Positions 39,101 to 47,940 of a stretch of DNA of 64,000 nt are shown piece after piece. The DNA comes from Anoplolepis gracilipes (taxonomy: Eukaryota > Arthropoda > Insecta > Hymenoptera > Formicidae): assembly GCF_047496725.1 (NCBI RefSeq), contig NC_132973.1:7539233-7603232 (forward strand). Reading direction: 5' to 3'. The notes beneath the pieces are model-generated. The model made no database searches. It was not told where the DNA came from and was given only the letters and a program-made list of their open reading frames with translations. A program made the translations under genes and the position numbers. Each line of letters starts with the position of its first letter. Positions within the stretch are counted from its first letter, which is position 1.

Positions 39101-41383
39101 CATTGATATTAATGTCAACCCAACGGCCATGGGGCATTTGCTTAATGAGAGTGATCGCCGCTCGTGCCACGAACTATCCTATTATTCAATTCGACAATGA
39201 AACTCCACGTGTCCCATGTCGCTTTCTAATTATCCGTCAAAAAAATTCCTAGTCGTGTCTTTAAACAATTCTAAACGGACTTTTTAGTATAACATTTTTT
39301 TATACATTTTTGAAATTTTATATATATATATTATATATTAAGAGAAAAGCTATTTTTTTTTTTATATACTTTATACTCTGAAACCAACTCTTTTCCATAT
39401 AAAATAATCTTACAGACAAGATTAAGAAACAAGAAGTCTCTTATTCATAAATGTTACATCTTTAAGTTAAAAGAAATGTTGCAAGATATTAATATTTTTT
39501 TGTGTAATATAGTAGAAGATTAAAAAATCTTTCTCTATATATATTATGCTTTATATTAAAAGTATCACACACATGCATATGTATTACAAATTTCCTTAAT
39601 ATTTGATCGTCATTTCAATAACAACAATTGTTGATGTACGTGAAATTGTTATTAATTAACGACGTTAATTGATTACAATAAAACCGAATAAAAAATAATG
39701 GAGCATGAAAAAGAGACTAATGAAGCCGAACGAAATGAGACAAATGCTTTTCTACTACGAGGAAATCACTCTAAATATAACGAGACCTAAATACAACGTT
39801 GCAGAGCGAGTGTTACAGCGCGAAATTACCAGAGTCCGCGAGAAAACTATATTGCATACTTGAAGATACATGTCGTGATTTCATCAGTATACATGAATTT
39901 CAACTGTCTTCTCATGAAAGTAATATTAATACGGATTTATAGCTAGGAATATGTATATGAAGCATCTTTTATAATTGTGATAAGTCAAGGCAAACAGCAT
40001 CGACAAATTGATAGTCATAGAAAATATCTGAATCGTATAATTGATATATTCTGTGAACTAAATTCTCAACAAATTATGGATAGTAAAATATTTATACATA
40101 ATGTATTGATAATAAAAATATTAGAGAATACATGAATAAAATATGAATAACATTTTTTCAATAAATATAAATATTAAAATATTAAAAAATGATCTATAAA
40201 TTATGCTGAAAAAATGTTGAGAAAATAAATACTTAATAAAAATTGACCTTTTATTTTATTTTTTAATTTGTGTATCTAAATTAATTTACATATGACTTAT
40301 CTTAAAAATCCAATGAATTCGTTCTATTACATATGTAAAATACATTCTGAATAAAATACATATTCTCCAGTTTTGTCAAGTTTTATGAGAATCGTACAAA
40401 GATACCAGTTTCGAATCGCGCAAAATTGTTTTTGCACATAGCATACAAGGAAGAAGTTGTTTTTTATCAATATAAGAAGTATGTAATTGATGTTTTCATT
40501 TTGCGATAAATAAAACGCCTGTAATTCCTAGTGACGTTTGAGTTGACAGAAAAAAGAAGTCTCGTTTTCGCAGCTGCGAGGAGTTTAATAAACTAACAGA
40601 GAGCGACTCGGTTGATCGCCATTACATAAGTTACTACCAGCTGTTCGCTGAATTCGGCATCAACCAAAAAAAGATTACAGCTCGCCGAGCATAAATGTAA
40701 CGATGTGTCAAAAATATCGTGAAAAATATGTCGCAGCAACGTGTCTACTAATTCTTTCATTTCATCTCACAAGAGAAAAATTTCTCTCATGCATCGCATT
40801 TTGAAAAAAATAGCTATGTCGATTATTTGTTTTCTGTTTAAAATCATTAATCGACAATAGGTTTAATCCAACAGATTTGTAATTTGTTGCATATAATGCA
40901 ATTTTACATATTGATCATGATATAGTATGTTCTTGCAGCTTAATTTATTCAGATTCTATCTATGTGATTTTGGGTTGTTTTTTCATAAAAATAAAATGTC
41001 GATTCAATGATTTCCGAATTGTAATAAAATGACATAAAAATAACGAATATTATTATAAATTAAATTTTACAGATAGAGTAAGCGGATATTTTTCAATTTG
41101 AGCAATTAATTTTAAGATTTGAATTACAAATTTGAATTAGATGCAATTTTTTAGAAATATGTAAAATTTCTTACAACTTTAAAATTAACTCAAATTACAG
41201 TTATTTCAATATTACGAGAAGATGTATTTTAATTATTAAATAACTAAGCATGATTATAGCATATAAGGGATACAAATATAATACATCATGTCGCGTAGAT
41301 CTTTTTACCTTCGTGTGAAGACCCGAGAAGAAGGTACGCAGCGGCGCGGAATACGACGACATGTTGATCTTGTTGACGACCAT
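6230..41383 (-). CDS. Gene A: Ser-rich protein, alternative first exons (spliced)
   Basis: The proposed join on the minus strand is 41383-41309 (or 23442-23350), then 13079-12939, 10303-10062, 8668-8410, 7722-7555 and 6286-6230. Every internal junction has AG/GT borders and compatible phase (0, 0, 2, 0, 0), giving about 313 or 319 residues by start used. From N to C it has a short variable leader, a polar segment with a His/Thr patch, a run of serines followed by a heptad-like amphipathic segment (a likely short coiled coil), a Pro/Ser/Asn-rich linker, and an Ala-rich repeat segment. There is no signal peptide, membrane segment or catalytic motif. I do not recognise the family, so no function is offered. 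The first introns are about 28 kb and 10 kb, typical of a regulated gene with distal promoters. The terminal exon is the weakest part. Phase consistency over six exons supports a real gene; exact ends are inference. Confidence 0.6.
6287..7554 (-). other. Gene A intron, with unexplained GC-rich patch
   Basis: AT-rich sequence apart from 6840-7110, which is GC-richer and open on both strands. On the minus strand a plausible acceptor occurs in the patch, but the phase-0 reading meets a stop after 14 codons. I therefore do not call an exon. Confidence 0.4.
7555..7722 (-). CDS. Gene A exon, Ala-rich repeat segment
   Basis: The exon is bordered by CTAG at 7723 and a strong GTGAGTG donor starting at 7554. 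It encodes 56 residues in phase 0/0. The sequence is rich in Ala, Ser, Glu and Arg with no stop. It contains DGFSAEK at residues 4-10 and DGVSAEK at residues 44-50, i.e. one 40-residue unit plus the start of the next. High GC and CpG content sets it off sharply from flanking AT-rich intron. Confidence 0.65.
7723..8409 (-). other. Gene A intron
   Basis: AT-rich sequence with nothing supportable beyond the flanking splice sites. Confidence 0.5.
8410..8668 (-). CDS. Gene A exon, Pro/Ser/Asn-rich linker
   Basis: The acceptor TTTTGTAG ends at 8669 and the donor GTGAGC begins at 8409. After one base completing an Arg codon from the previous exon, 86 codons are open. The peptide has an acidic start (GNGPEETN), a DTPPP segment, a Ser/Leu/Asn stretch (SLNSLNN), an NIPNIAN repeat-like piece and a basic end (EQKKMTSASKTK). 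The composition suggests a disordered linker. No known domain is recognised. Confidence 0.65.
8669..10061 (-). other. Gene A intron
   Basis: AT-rich intronic sequence. No exon, repeat family or regulatory motif could be supported. Confidence 0.5.
10062..10303 (-). CDS. Gene A exon, poly-Ser tract and coiled coil
   Basis: The acceptor GACAG ends at 10304 and the donor is AG|GTTGGT at 10061. The exon gives 80 codons plus two bases (phase 0 to 2). The peptide starts with Met right after the acceptor, then has Gln/Ser and a dense Ser/Thr tract, then SEMKASSMKSDLTELK and later FSQRLRSSMENLVD. Hydrophobic residues fall at roughly heptad spacing, so a short coiled coil is likely. The donor is weak, but it completes an Arg codon in the next exon and keeps the frame open. 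Confidence 0.65.
10304..12938 (-). other. Gene A intron
   Basis: AT-rich, with an (AT)n microsatellite near 11706-11733. No further exon was found with matching phase and splice sites. Confidence 0.5.
11706..11733. repeat. (AT)n microsatellite
   Basis: A pure AT dinucleotide run within the gene A intron. Confidence 0.9.
12939..13079 (-). CDS. Gene A exon, first common coding exon
   Basis: The acceptor TTGCAG ends at 13080 and the donor CAG|GTGATA starts at 12938. It encodes 47 codons in phase 0/0. The exon starts exactly with ATG (MSEFPVDG) directly after the acceptor. It can therefore be an internal exon read through from either upstream coding leader, or the translation start of a transcript with a non-coding first exon. 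It contains a His/Thr patch (RTHHVTHHPQVTTTSS). No domain is recognised. Confidence 0.65.
13080..17815 (-). other. Gene A intron, proximal part, with CpG-rich patch
   Basis: Non-coding apart from a CpG-rich, possibly promoter-like patch at about 15400-15830 that holds three CACGTG boxes. A (TA)n run lies at 13202-13223. The GC-rich piece at 17440-17700 has open frames on both strands and no supported gene. Confidence 0.45.
15400..15830 (-). promoter_or_regulatory. CpG-rich patch with three CACGTG E-boxes
   Basis: This is one of the most GC/CpG-rich stretches in the window. It carries the palindrome GTCACGTGAC twice (15740-15749 and 15754-15763) and a third CACGTG at 15796-15801. GTCACGTGAC matches the CLEAR/M-box type recognised by bHLH-zip factors of the MITF/TFEB/USF class; CACGTG is also used by clock and Myc-type factors. 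Its place upstream of the common exon starting with ATG suggests an internal promoter of gene A. This is inference; no transcription start was pinned down. Confidence 0.4.
17816..17832. repeat. Target-site duplication, left copy
   Basis: The 17-base word TATATAATTTTTTCTTA is repeated exactly at 18452-18468 and brackets the LINE fragment. Confidence 0.8.
17833..18451 (+). mobile_element. 5'-truncated non-LTR retrotransposon (LINE)
   Basis: The insert of about 619 bp is flanked by identical 17-bp direct repeats. It keeps only the C-terminal end of an ORF2-type protein, then an untranslated tail with a (TA)n piece (about 18261-18286), ending in an AATAAAG-like sequence without a long poly(A). 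Truncation at the 5' end plus a long duplication is the signature of target-primed reverse transcription. The clade cannot be assigned from this short end. The exact duplication suggests a fairly young insertion. Confidence 0.85.
17835..18203 (+). pseudogene. LINE ORF2 C-terminal remnant
   Basis: The frame is open from the insertion edge to TAG at 18201-18203, about 122 codons. It is Lys/Glu-rich and contains WCRFC...LEH...EC, spaced C-x2-C-x8-H-x4-C. This is the zinc-knuckle-like motif found near the end of many insect LINE ORF2 proteins. The endonuclease and reverse transcriptase parts are absent, so the copy cannot move by itself. There is no internal stop, consistent with a recent insertion. 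No native start codon is expected. Confidence 0.8.
18452..18468. repeat. Target-site duplication, right copy
   Basis: An exact copy of the 17 bases at 17816-17832. Confidence 0.8.
18469..23349 (-). other. Gene A intron, middle part
   Basis: No exon is supported. Mostly AT-rich sequence with a GC-richer piece at 18540-18960. The last few hundred bases (22,930-23,160) are CpG-richer and contain clustered TGACGT half-sites. Confidence 0.5.
23032..23146. promoter_or_regulatory. Cluster of CRE-like TGACGT motifs
   Basis: TGACGT occurs at 23032-23037, 23128-23133 and 23141-23146, the last extending to TGACGTCG, and ACGTCA (its complement) at 23050-23055. TGACGT(CA) is the binding core of CREB/ATF bZIP factors. 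The cluster lies just inside the intron after the proximal alternative first exon, a plausible enhancer or promoter position. Confidence 0.35.
23350..23442 (-). CDS. Gene A alternative first coding exon (proximal)
   Basis: From ATG (23442-23440) 31 codons run to a consensus donor, TCA|GTAAGT, at 23349, phase 0, which fits the phase-0 common exon at 13079. The peptide begins MSVDRGLN and has a Lys/His/Ser-rich middle (LHKHGSKSHS). A second ATG four bases upstream opens a five-codon frame (MNERR, stop) overlapping the start, so leaky scanning may be needed. The start context is weak (T at -3). A plausible acceptor (CTTTCATTCAG ending at 23557) lies upstream, so the exon could be internal to the 5' UTR or begin its own transcript. 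Confidence 0.5.
25578..25619 (-). other. Possible 42-base micro-exon
   Basis: Minus-strand CCAG precedes 25619 and GTAACA follows 25578. The 14 codons between are open, begin with ATG and have phase 0/0, matching gene A. The acceptor has a purine-rich rather than pyrimidine-rich tract, so chance is quite possible. Confidence 0.2.
26280..26308. repeat. (GA)n microsatellite
   Basis: A dinucleotide run of about 29 bases in the large intron. Confidence 0.9.
27502..27568. repeat. Long (GA)n microsatellite
   Basis: An uninterrupted GA run of about 67 bases, the longest dinucleotide tract of this class in the window. Confidence 0.95.
28784..28825. repeat. (AT)n microsatellite
   Basis: An AT dinucleotide run of about 42 bases, followed about 60 bases later by an A run at 28888-28910. 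Confidence 0.95.
28888..28910. repeat. Poly(A) run
   Basis: About 23 consecutive A. No retro-inserted gene or element could be recognised to its left. Confidence 0.9.
31961..31993. repeat. (GA)n microsatellite
   Basis: A GA run with one GATAG interruption, about 33 bases. Confidence 0.9.
33106..33132 (-). promoter_or_regulatory. Candidate recursive (ratchet) splice site
   Basis: On the minus strand a run of nine T, then CCTCTGTTTCAG, is followed immediately by GTGAGT. This is a strong acceptor fused to a strong donor with no bases between, at 33112/33111. Such zero-length exons mark stepwise removal of long introns in Drosophila. Here it lies within the roughly 28-kb intron between the distal first exon (41309) and the common exon (13079), on the right strand. 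A CTAAA branch-point-like word lies just upstream. It could instead be the donor of an undetected exon, but no open exon with its own acceptor is visible. Confidence 0.5.
36050..36132. repeat. Compound (AT)n microsatellite
   Basis: Two (TA)n runs separated by a short CACATACACC-type interruption. Confidence 0.95.
38413..38434. repeat. Poly(A) run
   Basis: About 22 consecutive A following a GC-richer open stretch (38,150-38,412) in which no gene could be supported. Confidence 0.9.
41309..41383 (-). CDS. Gene A alternative first coding exon (distal)
   Basis: ATG at 41383-41381 has a good context (G at -3 and G at +4) and opens 25 codons to AAG|GTAAAA at 41308, phase 0, again compatible with the exon at 13079. 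The peptide starts MVVNKINMSSYSAPLRTFF. It has no signal peptide. A TATA/initiator pair lies about 920 bases upstream; the long leader between contains several ATGs, so it may be spliced. The other strand is open across this exon too, but with no splice or promoter support. Confidence 0.5.
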
Positions 41384-42301
41384 TGCTAGCTGTCTTTTAG
41401 CTGGACTTCCTCCTCACGATCCGAAGTCCGAAGTCTTCTTTCATCCAGTTGTCGGCGTCGCTTGTCGTTTTCCGTATAACATCGACGTGACACTTGGCGT
41501 CAAGATTAAAACGTTCGTGCTCTGGTCTCTATCAAACGTACTTATCCGCTTCGTTTCGTCTCAAAGTACCGCGACCATTTCAAAATTTGCATTGAATTAC
41601 TTCGCTGAGGAAATCATCGGCAATCCAGGAAATTGACGATTTAGACGAATCTTCGTCGCGAACATAAACTTGACAAAGCGACTAGTAAGTGGTTTCCATT
41701 ATCAGTGTCTATACTATTGCGCAAGATCTTATCACGTACCTCCACTATATTTTCCTCGTTGAAGAAATTCTTGGCCGAAATATACGTAGTTATAAATATA
41801 TCTAGTTCAAGGACACAATAATGTCGAAAAAGAATGTGTCAAAGCCCAAAGATATCTTGAAGAGTTCGTGAAAGGCGATAGTTGCATAGAGATTGACACA
41901 CACTAGGACACGTTGAATAGATTTCCTCTTCAAGCGACACTACTCCAAGATCTCGTTTTGAAGTTTACTTAGATATCGAATGGTGCTTGTCAAACAGATT
42001 CCACATTCAGACTCACAAAGATCATAATCAGAAGACTCGTGTCCTCTTATTTTCATTTCTATCAAACGAAATACATCCAACAAAAAATTCTTCTCCGAGG
42101 ACTTTCGTTTGTGAACGTTTCAAAGAGAGTGAGCAAAAATCAATAATTGCGTTTCAGAATCTCGCGCTTATCTTCACGCATTCGATCGAAGCGCGTCGAA
42201 AAGATCTCTCTATTGAGAAGCACTCGAAGAAATCTCGAAGAGGCGAATTGCGCAGCAGCAACAGACCGTGTACCTTCGAGATGGACACACGCGAGAATAC
42301 T
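41384..42301 (-). other. Presumed 5' leader of gene A distal transcript
   Basis: Moderate-GC, apparently unique sequence between the proposed start site and first coding ATG. Several upstream ATGs make a continuous leader unlikely. A possible donor, AAG|GTACAC, lies about 28 bases into the transcript. Open plus-strand frames here look like chance. Confidence 0.35.
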
Positions 42302-42335
42302 GAAGGAGAGCGCGTTGGCGGCGATGTTATATATA
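42299..42335 (-). promoter_or_regulatory. TATA box plus initiator core promoter
   Basis: On the minus strand TATATATAA (42335-42327) is followed by the arthropod initiator TTCAGT, whose A is at 42301. TATAA within the box begins 30 bases before that A, the canonical spacing. It points toward the distal first coding exon of gene A. No clear downstream promoter element is seen. Confidence 0.5.
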
Positions 42336-42805
42336 GCTACCCCTACTCCTGAGGATCGAAACGAACGGAACCCTCTTAGGGGGACTCCGGATAGCGGTGA
42401 TTGTTACCGTGACCTTCGAACTCGGAGGGATGTGTCGCAGGACACCCTGAGGAGGGATAGAACGCTGACCATTGGAAGGTGGACAGGACGAACATCGTGG
42501 TAGGATCGGTTAGAGGCCGGCCACAAAACCGTGAAACGATGATGAGATCGATTCGCTACTCGCGACGCGATCGATCCGATCTGATTGTGAGTGCGAGAAC
42601 GCCAATGTCAGGAGAGAGACAGTGGGGGATATTATGGGGAGGTACGGGGGTGACAAGTGTTCTCCTTTGTAAGCATGCAACGACCGATGATATCGCTGAA
42701 CATACTGAGTATGGTGAAACAATTTGCATTAATAAGCAAGTATTACACTGTACGATTATTCGTAGCCCGAATGGTAAATTTAAAACTAATCTTCGCAGAG
42801 GAATA

Positions 42806-42810
<5 letters not shown>

Positions 42811-42836
<26 letters not shown>

Positions 42837-42837
42837 T
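42811..42837. repeat. Poly(T) run
   Basis: About 27 consecutive T. It would be a poly(A) tail for a minus-strand retro-insert, but no such insert is recognisable to its right. Confidence 0.9.
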
Positions 42838-43486
42838 GTAAAATTGGTAATGATATGTAGAATTACTTCTCTATATATGTTTACGTATAATGATATGTTA
42901 AAAATAATTTTAAAATGGAACAAATTTGTATTCACTTATATTTTATCACATTTGTTAAAAGTCAACTAAAAATTATTCTTTATTCACCAGAGATTTCGAG
43001 ATTCATCTATTTGTGTGACTGCATCTAATTTTTTTAAGAATTCAATTTGCATAAATTCCTGGAACGATGTATAATTAGTTTGAAAAATGAAATAGTTTTT
43101 GGCGATACGTTCCTCGAATCACACATGTGTCAAAATGTCGCGTATACATCCGTAACTTTTTTTCATATATAAACTTTAAAAGAAAAACACGAACGTGATG
43201 ATGATTTTTCCGGGAAAACTTGTCTCTTCCGAACAGTCATAATAGAAAAGTTAGTTTCAGAGAGGTCAAATGACTTCGATAAATTGCATCCGAATTAAGG
43301 AAGTCAAGGAATCATGTGTGACAAATAACGTACTGATCAGTTTTTTTTTTTTTTTTTTTTTACTAAGAAAATTTTGACGAAGCGCCGCGAAATTGGAGTG
43401 GAAACGAATTTCGCCATGGTCAGCGACATATGGTGTGATCGATGGTGAAATCCGGGGAAATAACATGTGATAAATACGCGTATAAG

Positions 43487-43490
<4 letters not shown>

Positions 43491-43525
<35 letters not shown>
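43491..43525. repeat. (AT)n microsatellite
   Basis: An AT run of about 35 bases. Confidence 0.95.
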
Positions 43526-43526
<1 letters not shown>

Positions 43527-43621
43527 GTATCGCGATAAATGGAGATTAATTTTCGTCATAATTAATTTACTAAATAATTTTTACATAATATTTAGAATAT
43601 AAATTGTGTTATTTATTTATA

Positions 43622-43660
43622 ATATATATATATATATATATATATAGATAGATAGATAGA
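43622..43660. repeat. (AT)n followed by (GATA)n
   Basis: An AT run of about 25 bases passing into three to four GATA units. Confidence 0.9.
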
Positions 43661-46600
43661 GCTGTCTAATTAATTTATTGTTTATTTAAAACTAGAAAAG
43701 AACATTTCAGGAGAAACATTTTCCGTATCTATTCCAAGAACCGAGAATTTTACGCGGCGGATCCTGTTGTCAGGAAGATCGACAACGTAGACGACTAGTA
43801 GGCGTCGATGAATCAGGGTCGAGCGTCTCGACGACATTAATTCCGGACGACGATGGCTCTTATTTGCGATGAGCGTTCCGGAAAGAAGACGATAAGCGGC
43901 AAACGGAAAGTGAAAAGAAAGCACGGCGACAACGAGTTGGGCGTGCATTTATATACTCCTGTATGCGTTCGTGTGCACAGCATGTCGCGTAGTTATCAAA
44001 TATATCTTTCGGAATAATATAGGGAAGAACTGAAAAAAATTCTCGTAATTGCGAGTTTTTAATATTTAACATTAAATAACTCTTATTTACTTATTTTGAT
44101 ATTAAAAAAACACAATTATTTTCAAATTTCAAACACTCAAGGAATATCATTTGATTTCTCTCGTAATTTTATAATCTCATTATTACAAGAGAATTAAAAT
44201 TTCTGATGCAAAGTGTCTCAAAGCTAGTGATTTCAATCAAAATATTTACAACATTCGCAACAAAAAACCCCAGGAAAGTCTATAGTCTATAATATCAAAT
44301 TATTCGTGATGATTAAATGGACTATTATGTCTGTTGACATAATATGCTGCAGTATTCGTCTAATCATTCACGTACTTTCATCTCAAGTCTATTATTGTTC
44401 AAATTTCAAACTGGACGCATAGTTCAAGTCATCAAATCAATCACGATTATCTTATGAATTATTTACTCGGTGACGGGTAACAATTACGACGATAATTTCG
44501 TCACCGAATAAAGAAGAGATGTTCCAACGGGAAAGCATTCTTCTTTAAGCAGGCCAAGGACGTACTTTTCGATCATAATCCTTCTCGTCCTTTCCAGTTC
44601 CGATTTATTGTTAGATTTAATTCGACATTTTGTCGACGTTATATTATAATACTAGGTTTTCTCTCTCTAACTTTAATTATAATATAATAATTGTTTTCTC
44701 CATCTAATACATCACGTTATAATAATTTATGTACAAAATATACATATTTTCTTCTTTCGATATAATTTTGCTTTACGTGTCCCTTTAATATAATTTTAAT
44801 ATAAATAAAATAATTATATAAAAAATAAAATTATTTTATTATTTTGACGAGAAAGAGATTAAAATTATAAAATTGTTATATTTATAAATTTTTTTATTCT
44901 ACTACATACATGTTACAAAATTTTTGTAAAATCAGTCTTTTTACTGGCCGATTTTTTATAAGAAGTTTTTTTTATAAAAGTCTTTTTTCTAACTTTACAA
45001 AAACTCTGCAATATATATGTGAATAATTATTTTGTTTCATGTATCATTTCAAACTAGTGGAACTTTTTTTATCTTATTTTCTCTATAGCAGAATTTTTTA
45101 TATCTTCTAGGAAAAATATTTTGTCTCATCTAACTAAGCATCACATATTCCACGAATGTTTTCTTACAAACAAAATAAAATGAGGTTTTAAGTGTTATTC
45201 AAATAGAACTGAAGAATGATACAGTCAAAGAAAGAAGAAGAGAGAAAGAGCGAGGGGACGAAAGGATTGTTAATCGCACGTAACACGCGTGATGGATGTG
45301 AATTGCTCTCGGTGGCAGTAATTTGTGTTTTTTTCCCGCCCTCTCCGCTGCTTCCTCCCATCCTTCTCTCCCTCACCTGCTCGATCCAGCTGTTTACTTA
45401 TGTAATGGTTGTGCAATAATTAGCGGCATTTAAGCAATTGACTGCCCGCGGCAAGTACCGCGGCGGTCCCACGATGGCGAATAAAAGAAGGAAAGAAAGA
45501 ACAAGAAGTACTGTTTTACGTGTTCTTTCTCGGCCAACTTGTCGAGCTTGACATTGCCGAGGCAAGATTTATGCCATCGCGTTACATCGCGATGTTTCCG
45601 TTTGACATTTCTCATAACTCCCGAGATATCTTACATATAGTAATTACATTAGATACGTAAAGATTAAAAAAAAAAAAAAAAAAGAAAATAAGTATAGCTC
45701 ACAAACGTTCCACAAAATTAGTTTGCTAATTATGAATTTAATTAATTAAATAATATGACTAAAGATTGAAGTAATATGTGAAATTACTTAGCGACTAGAA
45801 ATTGATTTAATTAAGCCTTACTTTCGATAATGTTCGAAAGAGTCATAAGGAAAATAATTAAAATTTCCATATTAATTGCACCTAACTATATTATTAAGTA
45901 TGTGAATTAGTAGATAATCAAAAAAAATCTTAAGCTTAAACAGATTTGTGAAATAATTATAATAAATATATTATATTATATTTAAAAAAAAATAAAAAAA
46001 TATATTCACGCATACAATAATTTATAATAAATAGAAGATATATAATCGTATTAAATATGTAAAAGTTTATAATTTTATTTAAGATAAGTACTGTATATTA
46101 TAATGTGTGTATATATGTATATATTGTGTATTAAAGCAAATATCATGAGATACGAAATAATAATTATAAATTCGTGATAAAATACGAGATAGGATCAATC
46201 AGCAATCTTTCTCTTACTCTCGCTCTGAACGAGAGCTATAATATTGACAATTATAGCAATTTTATTATGAAATGAAATCCAGTCGCGACTGTTATCGTTT
46301 CATGTTCTCGGAAAGAAAAAGTTTTAGAGCACATAAGTAAAGGCTGCAAAAGCGACGAACATTTAATAATGCTAACTGTGAAAACTAAATGCTGCTGTAT
46401 TCATCGGTAGGAATAATCAAAATTTAAACGATAAAGCAATTTTTCAAAAAGTCCGATGCGCAGTTAACTGCATAGAGAATAATTATCTGGCCACAAAATG
46501 AAATTTATTCGTTATTGACGCAATCGAATTTGTAAAATTACGCGCAAATCTTGTGCAAAGAACGACTCTTGACATTTATGAGTTATTTTATCGTAATTAA

Positions 46601-46877
46601 TAAGACAGGATACAAGATTTTTTCTTCTAATAAGTATCTACGAGAATAAGAATAAACGAGAAAATCGCATAAGCAGTTCGATGATTAGCTACGAGAAGTA
46701 AAAAATTCTTTATAATATCATTGTAATATAAACAATTGTGAATTTTTGTCATATCTTTTTATATGGATCTTACATTTAATTCTTTGTAGGAATTAAGTCA
46801 AAAATTAAGTAAATTAAAAATTATAGGTACCTATATATTATAAGTGTTAAAAAATTAACACTATTATAAGTTAAAAT

Positions 46878-46880
<3 letters not shown>

Positions 46881-46929
<49 letters not shown>
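46881..46929. repeat. (AT)n microsatellite in a palindromic context
   Basis: An AT run of about 49 bases flanked by roughly complementary TTAAAATTAA-type arms. Confidence 0.9.
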
Positions 46930-46934
<5 letters not shown>

Positions 46935-47558
46935 ATTAAATTTTAATTTAAGTTTAAATTTAATTTATATAGTATTAATTTTTAAATCTATAATATACTT
47001 ATAATTTCTAATTTACTATAATCAATCAAAATATATAATATTGTATTACACGGAGAAATTAAAATACATACCTAGACGTATAAAATTACATAGACCTAAT
47101 TGAATTGAAATTAAAGTTAAAGGAATATGACAACTCTCAGAATTCTTCAGTGCATTATAATTCGAAAAAAAATGAGTGAATTTCAAACGCATAACGTATT
47201 TTTTCGCTACCTTTTTTCATATATTTTTTCGCGAATGTTTCGGCGCTGTTTAATCGAAATCAAAATTGGCAGCAGAATAGCTGCGTTTATAACTTCCACG
47301 AGCTGGTTTAGTATTTCGCCAAACTTACGCAAATACGCTGTGCCAAACACAGCGAGTAGTCGCACGATCGCTGCCAAAACATGCAGAGAATGTAAATGTT
47401 GTGGAAGGCGAACCATTCCATATGGCAAAAATTTTCATAATTCTTTTTAACTTTATCTCTCGCAATCTCTTTTTGTTTTCACGTTTTTATAAATATTATC
47501 GCTAAAAACATTTCAATTTATAAGTATATTTTTTCTTGTGCAAACATAACCATTAAAA

Positions 47559-47564
47559 TTTAAT
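47559..47564 (-). terminator. Candidate poly(A) signal of thioredoxin-domain gene
   Basis: ATTAAA on the minus strand, about 90 bases past the stop codon. It is a common variant signal, but also a common chance word here. Confidence 0.3.
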
Positions 47565-47652
47565 ATTTCTATTAAATAGATCTAGGTATTTTTAATGATA
47601 TTTATAAATATGAGAGAGATATATATTTTCAAATAATTCAATCTTTTTTATA

Positions 47653-47940
47653 TCAATAAAAAGGAGAAACATTATTTTCTTCAAACTCCTCTTCTTCCTC
47701 TTCGTCTTCATAATCTTGCTCCTCTTCTTCTTCGTCCTCGTAGAGTGTCTCTTCCTCTTCTGGCGTTAATAGTATCACATCTTCAGCCCCTTTAGGAAAA
47801 TATTCCGTTAACATTTCTTGTGCTTCCTCGTCAACCTCTGTCACGAAGAACGGTTCGATGCTGACAAAGGCTAGGAAAGTTTCTTCGTTGATCTTTCGAA
47901 TTATCACTATGAACACCTCGTCGCCAGTTTTATACTTCAC
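47653..47940 (-). CDS. Thioredoxin-domain gene exon 5 (acidic tail, stop)
   Basis: The acceptor CAAAAG ends at 47941, and the first codon, GTG, is an internal Val rather than a start. It encodes 95 residues beginning with a hydrophobic segment (VFIVIIRKI), then a tail in which most of the last 35-40 residues are Glu or Asp, ending NNVSPFY. Confidence 0.8.
   Translation of the reverse strand: MKYKTGDEVFIVIIRKINEETFLAFVSIEPFFVTEVDEEAQEMLTEYFPKGAEDVILLTPEEEETLYEDEEEEEQDYEDEEEEEEFEENNVSPFY

Larger units (their letters stand above)
23443..41308 (-). other. Gene A large first intron
   Basis: No supported exons. It is AT-rich with scattered GC-richer islands (for example 25.4-25.6, 26.7-27.0, 31.7-32.0 and 33.0-33.3 kb). 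It holds a 67-bp (GA)n, an 83-bp compound (AT)n and a recursive splice-like site at 33112. A 42-base frame bordered by AG and GT at 25619-25578 is only a possible micro-exon. Confidence 0.45.
42336..47652. other. Intergenic region
   Basis: No gene is supported. GC-richer sequence at 42,340-42,640 and 43,740-43,950 has overlapping open frames on several strands. Repeats include a T run at 42811-42837, a T run at 43341-43361, (AT)n at 43491-43525 and 43622-43647 with a short GATA tail, an A run near 45667-45682 and (AT)n at 46881-46929. Confidence 0.5.

Noticed and set aside
41361..41636. 91-codon plus-strand frame with a hydrophobic start
   Set aside because: It begins like a signal peptide but lies antisense to the better-supported distal first exon of gene A, and has no promoter, partner exon or domain.
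41987..42841. Three overlapping plus-strand frames of about 120 codons
   Set aside because: They overlap one another in different frames in moderately GC-rich sequence and the last runs into a poly(T) tract. No domain, splice or start evidence.
45216..45419. Open plus-strand frame with a polar start and hydrophobic end
   Set aside because: Short, antisense frame equally open, no splice or domain evidence.
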